Source: Bergeyella zoohelcum ATCC 43767
GTDB lineage: Bacteria; Bacteroidota; Bacteroidia; Flavobacteriales; Weeksellaceae
Assembly (NCBI RefSeq): GCF_000301075.1
Contig: NZ_JH932293.1
Span: 1,461,673 to 1,525,672 of the forward strand
Direction of reading: 5' to 3'
Length of the DNA stretch: 64,000 bases
In this document: piece after piece, positions 62,826 to 64,000 of the stretch
How positions within the stretch are numbered: the first letter of the stretch is position 1
Layout of the letters: each line of letters opens with the position of its first letter
The notes under the pieces: generated by a model
Databases searched by the model: none
What the model was told of the DNA's origin: nothing
The model's input: the letters and a program-made list of their open reading frames with translations, nothing else
Position numbers and translations under genes: made by a program

Positions 62826-64000
62826 ATGAAAAACTATCTTTTATTATTCATTATTATAGGTTTTGGAACGAAGTTTTTGGGTCAAAATACCCTTCAGGTG
62901 GTAGATGCTAAAACGAAAAAACCACTTTCTAAGGTAAATGTGTATTGTAATGATGAGCTGGTAGGAAAAACCAATGCCAAAGGGACTTTAGCGTACAAGA
63001 CGAAATGTAAAACCATTGATGTGCAGAGAGATGATTATGATGAAAAAACCGTCAGTGTAGAGAAAAATATGACCATCGCACTCCAAGAATCCTCTGAAAA
63101 ATCAAAGAAAATACAGGCAATAGCCATTCGTAATGCGTCTGACCCAAAAGCACTACGCATTCTGGATAAAGTAGTAAAAAAGTATAAAGAAAATAGCCCT
63201 AAATCTTTAGACGGGTATCGTTTTAAAAAATACTCTAAAATATCCATAGATGTAGATCAAGATAGCCTTGCTTCGTATAGAGCATTTGTCAGCCGTAGGG
63301 CAGATTCTTTGGCACAAATAGGGCATACCCCAAAGAAACAAACGGAAAAAGATAAGAAAGATTCTCTCATGACAGAAAGCTTTTTTAATATAGCTAAGGA
63401 GTCTAATTTTTTCCTTTGGGAAAAAGCCGAGGAATATAAATTTTCTAAACGGCACGGAGAGAAAATAGTGGTTCTGGACAATAGAATGTCGGGGTTCAAA
63501 GATCCTATCTATGAATTCATGGCATTGGGCATTTCTAATTTAGACCGTATTCCAAGACAGGTAAATCCAGATAATAGGCATCTGTATCGTTTTTTTCTTT
63601 CAGATACCATTATGGTAGAAGGTAGGAGAACCTTCGTTATTAACTTCCGAGAACTTTCCAGTAAACAAAAGCAGAAGAGCAATAAATTCGCTGGGAGTGT
63701 TTTCATTGATACCGAAACTTTTGCCATAAAAAAAATTACTTCTCATAGTACCAAAAGGAACCAAGGCACGGTAACTTCTGTATGGAAACCTATGGCAGGA
63801 AAATGGTTTTTAGATACTGAGGATATTCGGTTTAGAATAGGGCATCAGGAGTTTGAAACAGGAAAAAAAGAACCTGATGATGCAACTCAAAAATCTAAAT
63901 CTACCAAGAAAAAATTTGGTAATTATGCTTTCGTAACGCACAGATTTTTTGATGTAGAGATTAACCCAGAGCAGAAAGCCGAAGAGTTTCAGGGCTATAC
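62826..64000 (+). CDS. DUF5686 outer-membrane protein, 3' end outside window
   Basis: 391 residues are visible and the frame is still open at base 64000. A signal peptide (MKNYLLLFIIIGFGTKFLGQ) is followed by a carboxypeptidase-regulatory-like beta domain (about 22-85, LQVVDAKTKKPLSKVNVYC) and the DUF5686 start (AIAIRNASDPKALRILDKVVKKYKENSPKSLDGY). Such proteins end in a TonB-receptor-like beta barrel not seen here. Likely an outer-membrane protein of unknown role, transcribed separately from the polysaccharide genes because a terminator lies between. Confidence 0.88.
   Translation, partial: MKNYLLLFIIIGFGTKFLGQNTLQVVDAKTKKPLSKVNVYCNDELVGKTNAKGTLAYKTKCKTIDVQRDDYDEKTVSVEKNMTIALQESSEKSKKIQAIAIRNASDPKALRILDKVVKKYKENSPKSLDGYRFKKYSKISIDVDQDSLASYRAFVSRRADSLAQIGHTPKKQTEKDKKDSLMTESFFNIAKESNFFLWEKAEEYKFSKRHGEKIVVLDNRMSGFKDPIYEFMALGISNLDRIPRQVNPDNRHLYRFFLSDTIMVEGRRTFVINFRELSSKQKQKSNKFAGSVFIDTETFAIKKITSHSTKRNQGTVTSVWKPMAGKWFLDTEDIRFRIGHQEFETGKKEPDDATQKSKSTKKKFGNYAFVTHRFFDVEINPEQKAEEFQGY

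Overview
This 64 kb window is chromosomal DNA from a low-GC member of the Bacteroidota, most likely a Flavobacteriales species of the Weeksellaceae (Chryseobacterium/Bergeyella/Riemerella-like). The reasons are several TAnnTTTG-type -7 promoter elements, a GldB gliding lipoprotein, a secreted nuclease with a type IX secretion (T9SS) tail, DUF4230, DUF5522 and DUF5686 proteins, an OstA-like protein next to a Fur regulator without CxxC motifs, and lipoproteins with short Bacteroidota-type lipoboxes. Almost every gene belongs to a recognisable family. The identifications come from reading the sequence and from remembered family features; no database search was run.

Left edge (1-2640): the end of an integrated element. 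A partial, probably phage structural protein and a convergent tyrosine recombinase are separated by a perfect 34-bp palindrome that overlaps both stop codons. The recombinase sits next to the 3' end of a tRNA-Arg(ACG) gene, the usual arrangement for tRNA-targeted integration.

Core region (2.6-47 kb): mostly housekeeping genes in short operons. These include a metal/cofactor-binding lipoprotein, mtgA, a PF10136 membrane protein, DUF721-recF, PAP2-tatA, gpmI, OstA-fur, grpE-dnaJ, a PLP desulfhydrase/glucosaminidase pair, hemL, a serine hydrolase, aroE, a secreted nuclease, FtsX-like permease/rbfA/gldB, two tRNA-Phe genes, deoC, speB-DUF808, a MoxR ATPase, GHL10/TIGR02757, thrS-infC, a MazG-like protein, an acyl-CoA thioesterase behind a cobalamin riboswitch, an acyl-CoA dehydrogenase, uvrC, ogt, an S41-like protein and an ABC ATPase.

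Right part (47-64 kb): ribonucleotide reductase genes nrdB and nrdA, each followed by its own hairpin, with a perfect DnaA box upstream of nrdB; an IS5-type insertion sequence at about 50.88-51.79 kb; a lipoprotein/YiiX-like hydrolase pair; an MBL-fold hydrolase; tRNA-Leu(CAA); pruA; and the start of an exopolysaccharide locus (sugar dehydratase, Wza-like exporter, Wzc-like kinase) followed by a DUF5686 protein that runs off the window.

No CRISPR array, restriction system or recognisable defence island was seen. The observations most worth checking are the cobalamin riboswitch placed before a thioesterase instead of a transporter, the AUA start inferred for infC, DnaJ with only the inner zinc centre, two families of dispersed intergenic repeats, and the integrated-element boundary at tRNA-Arg.
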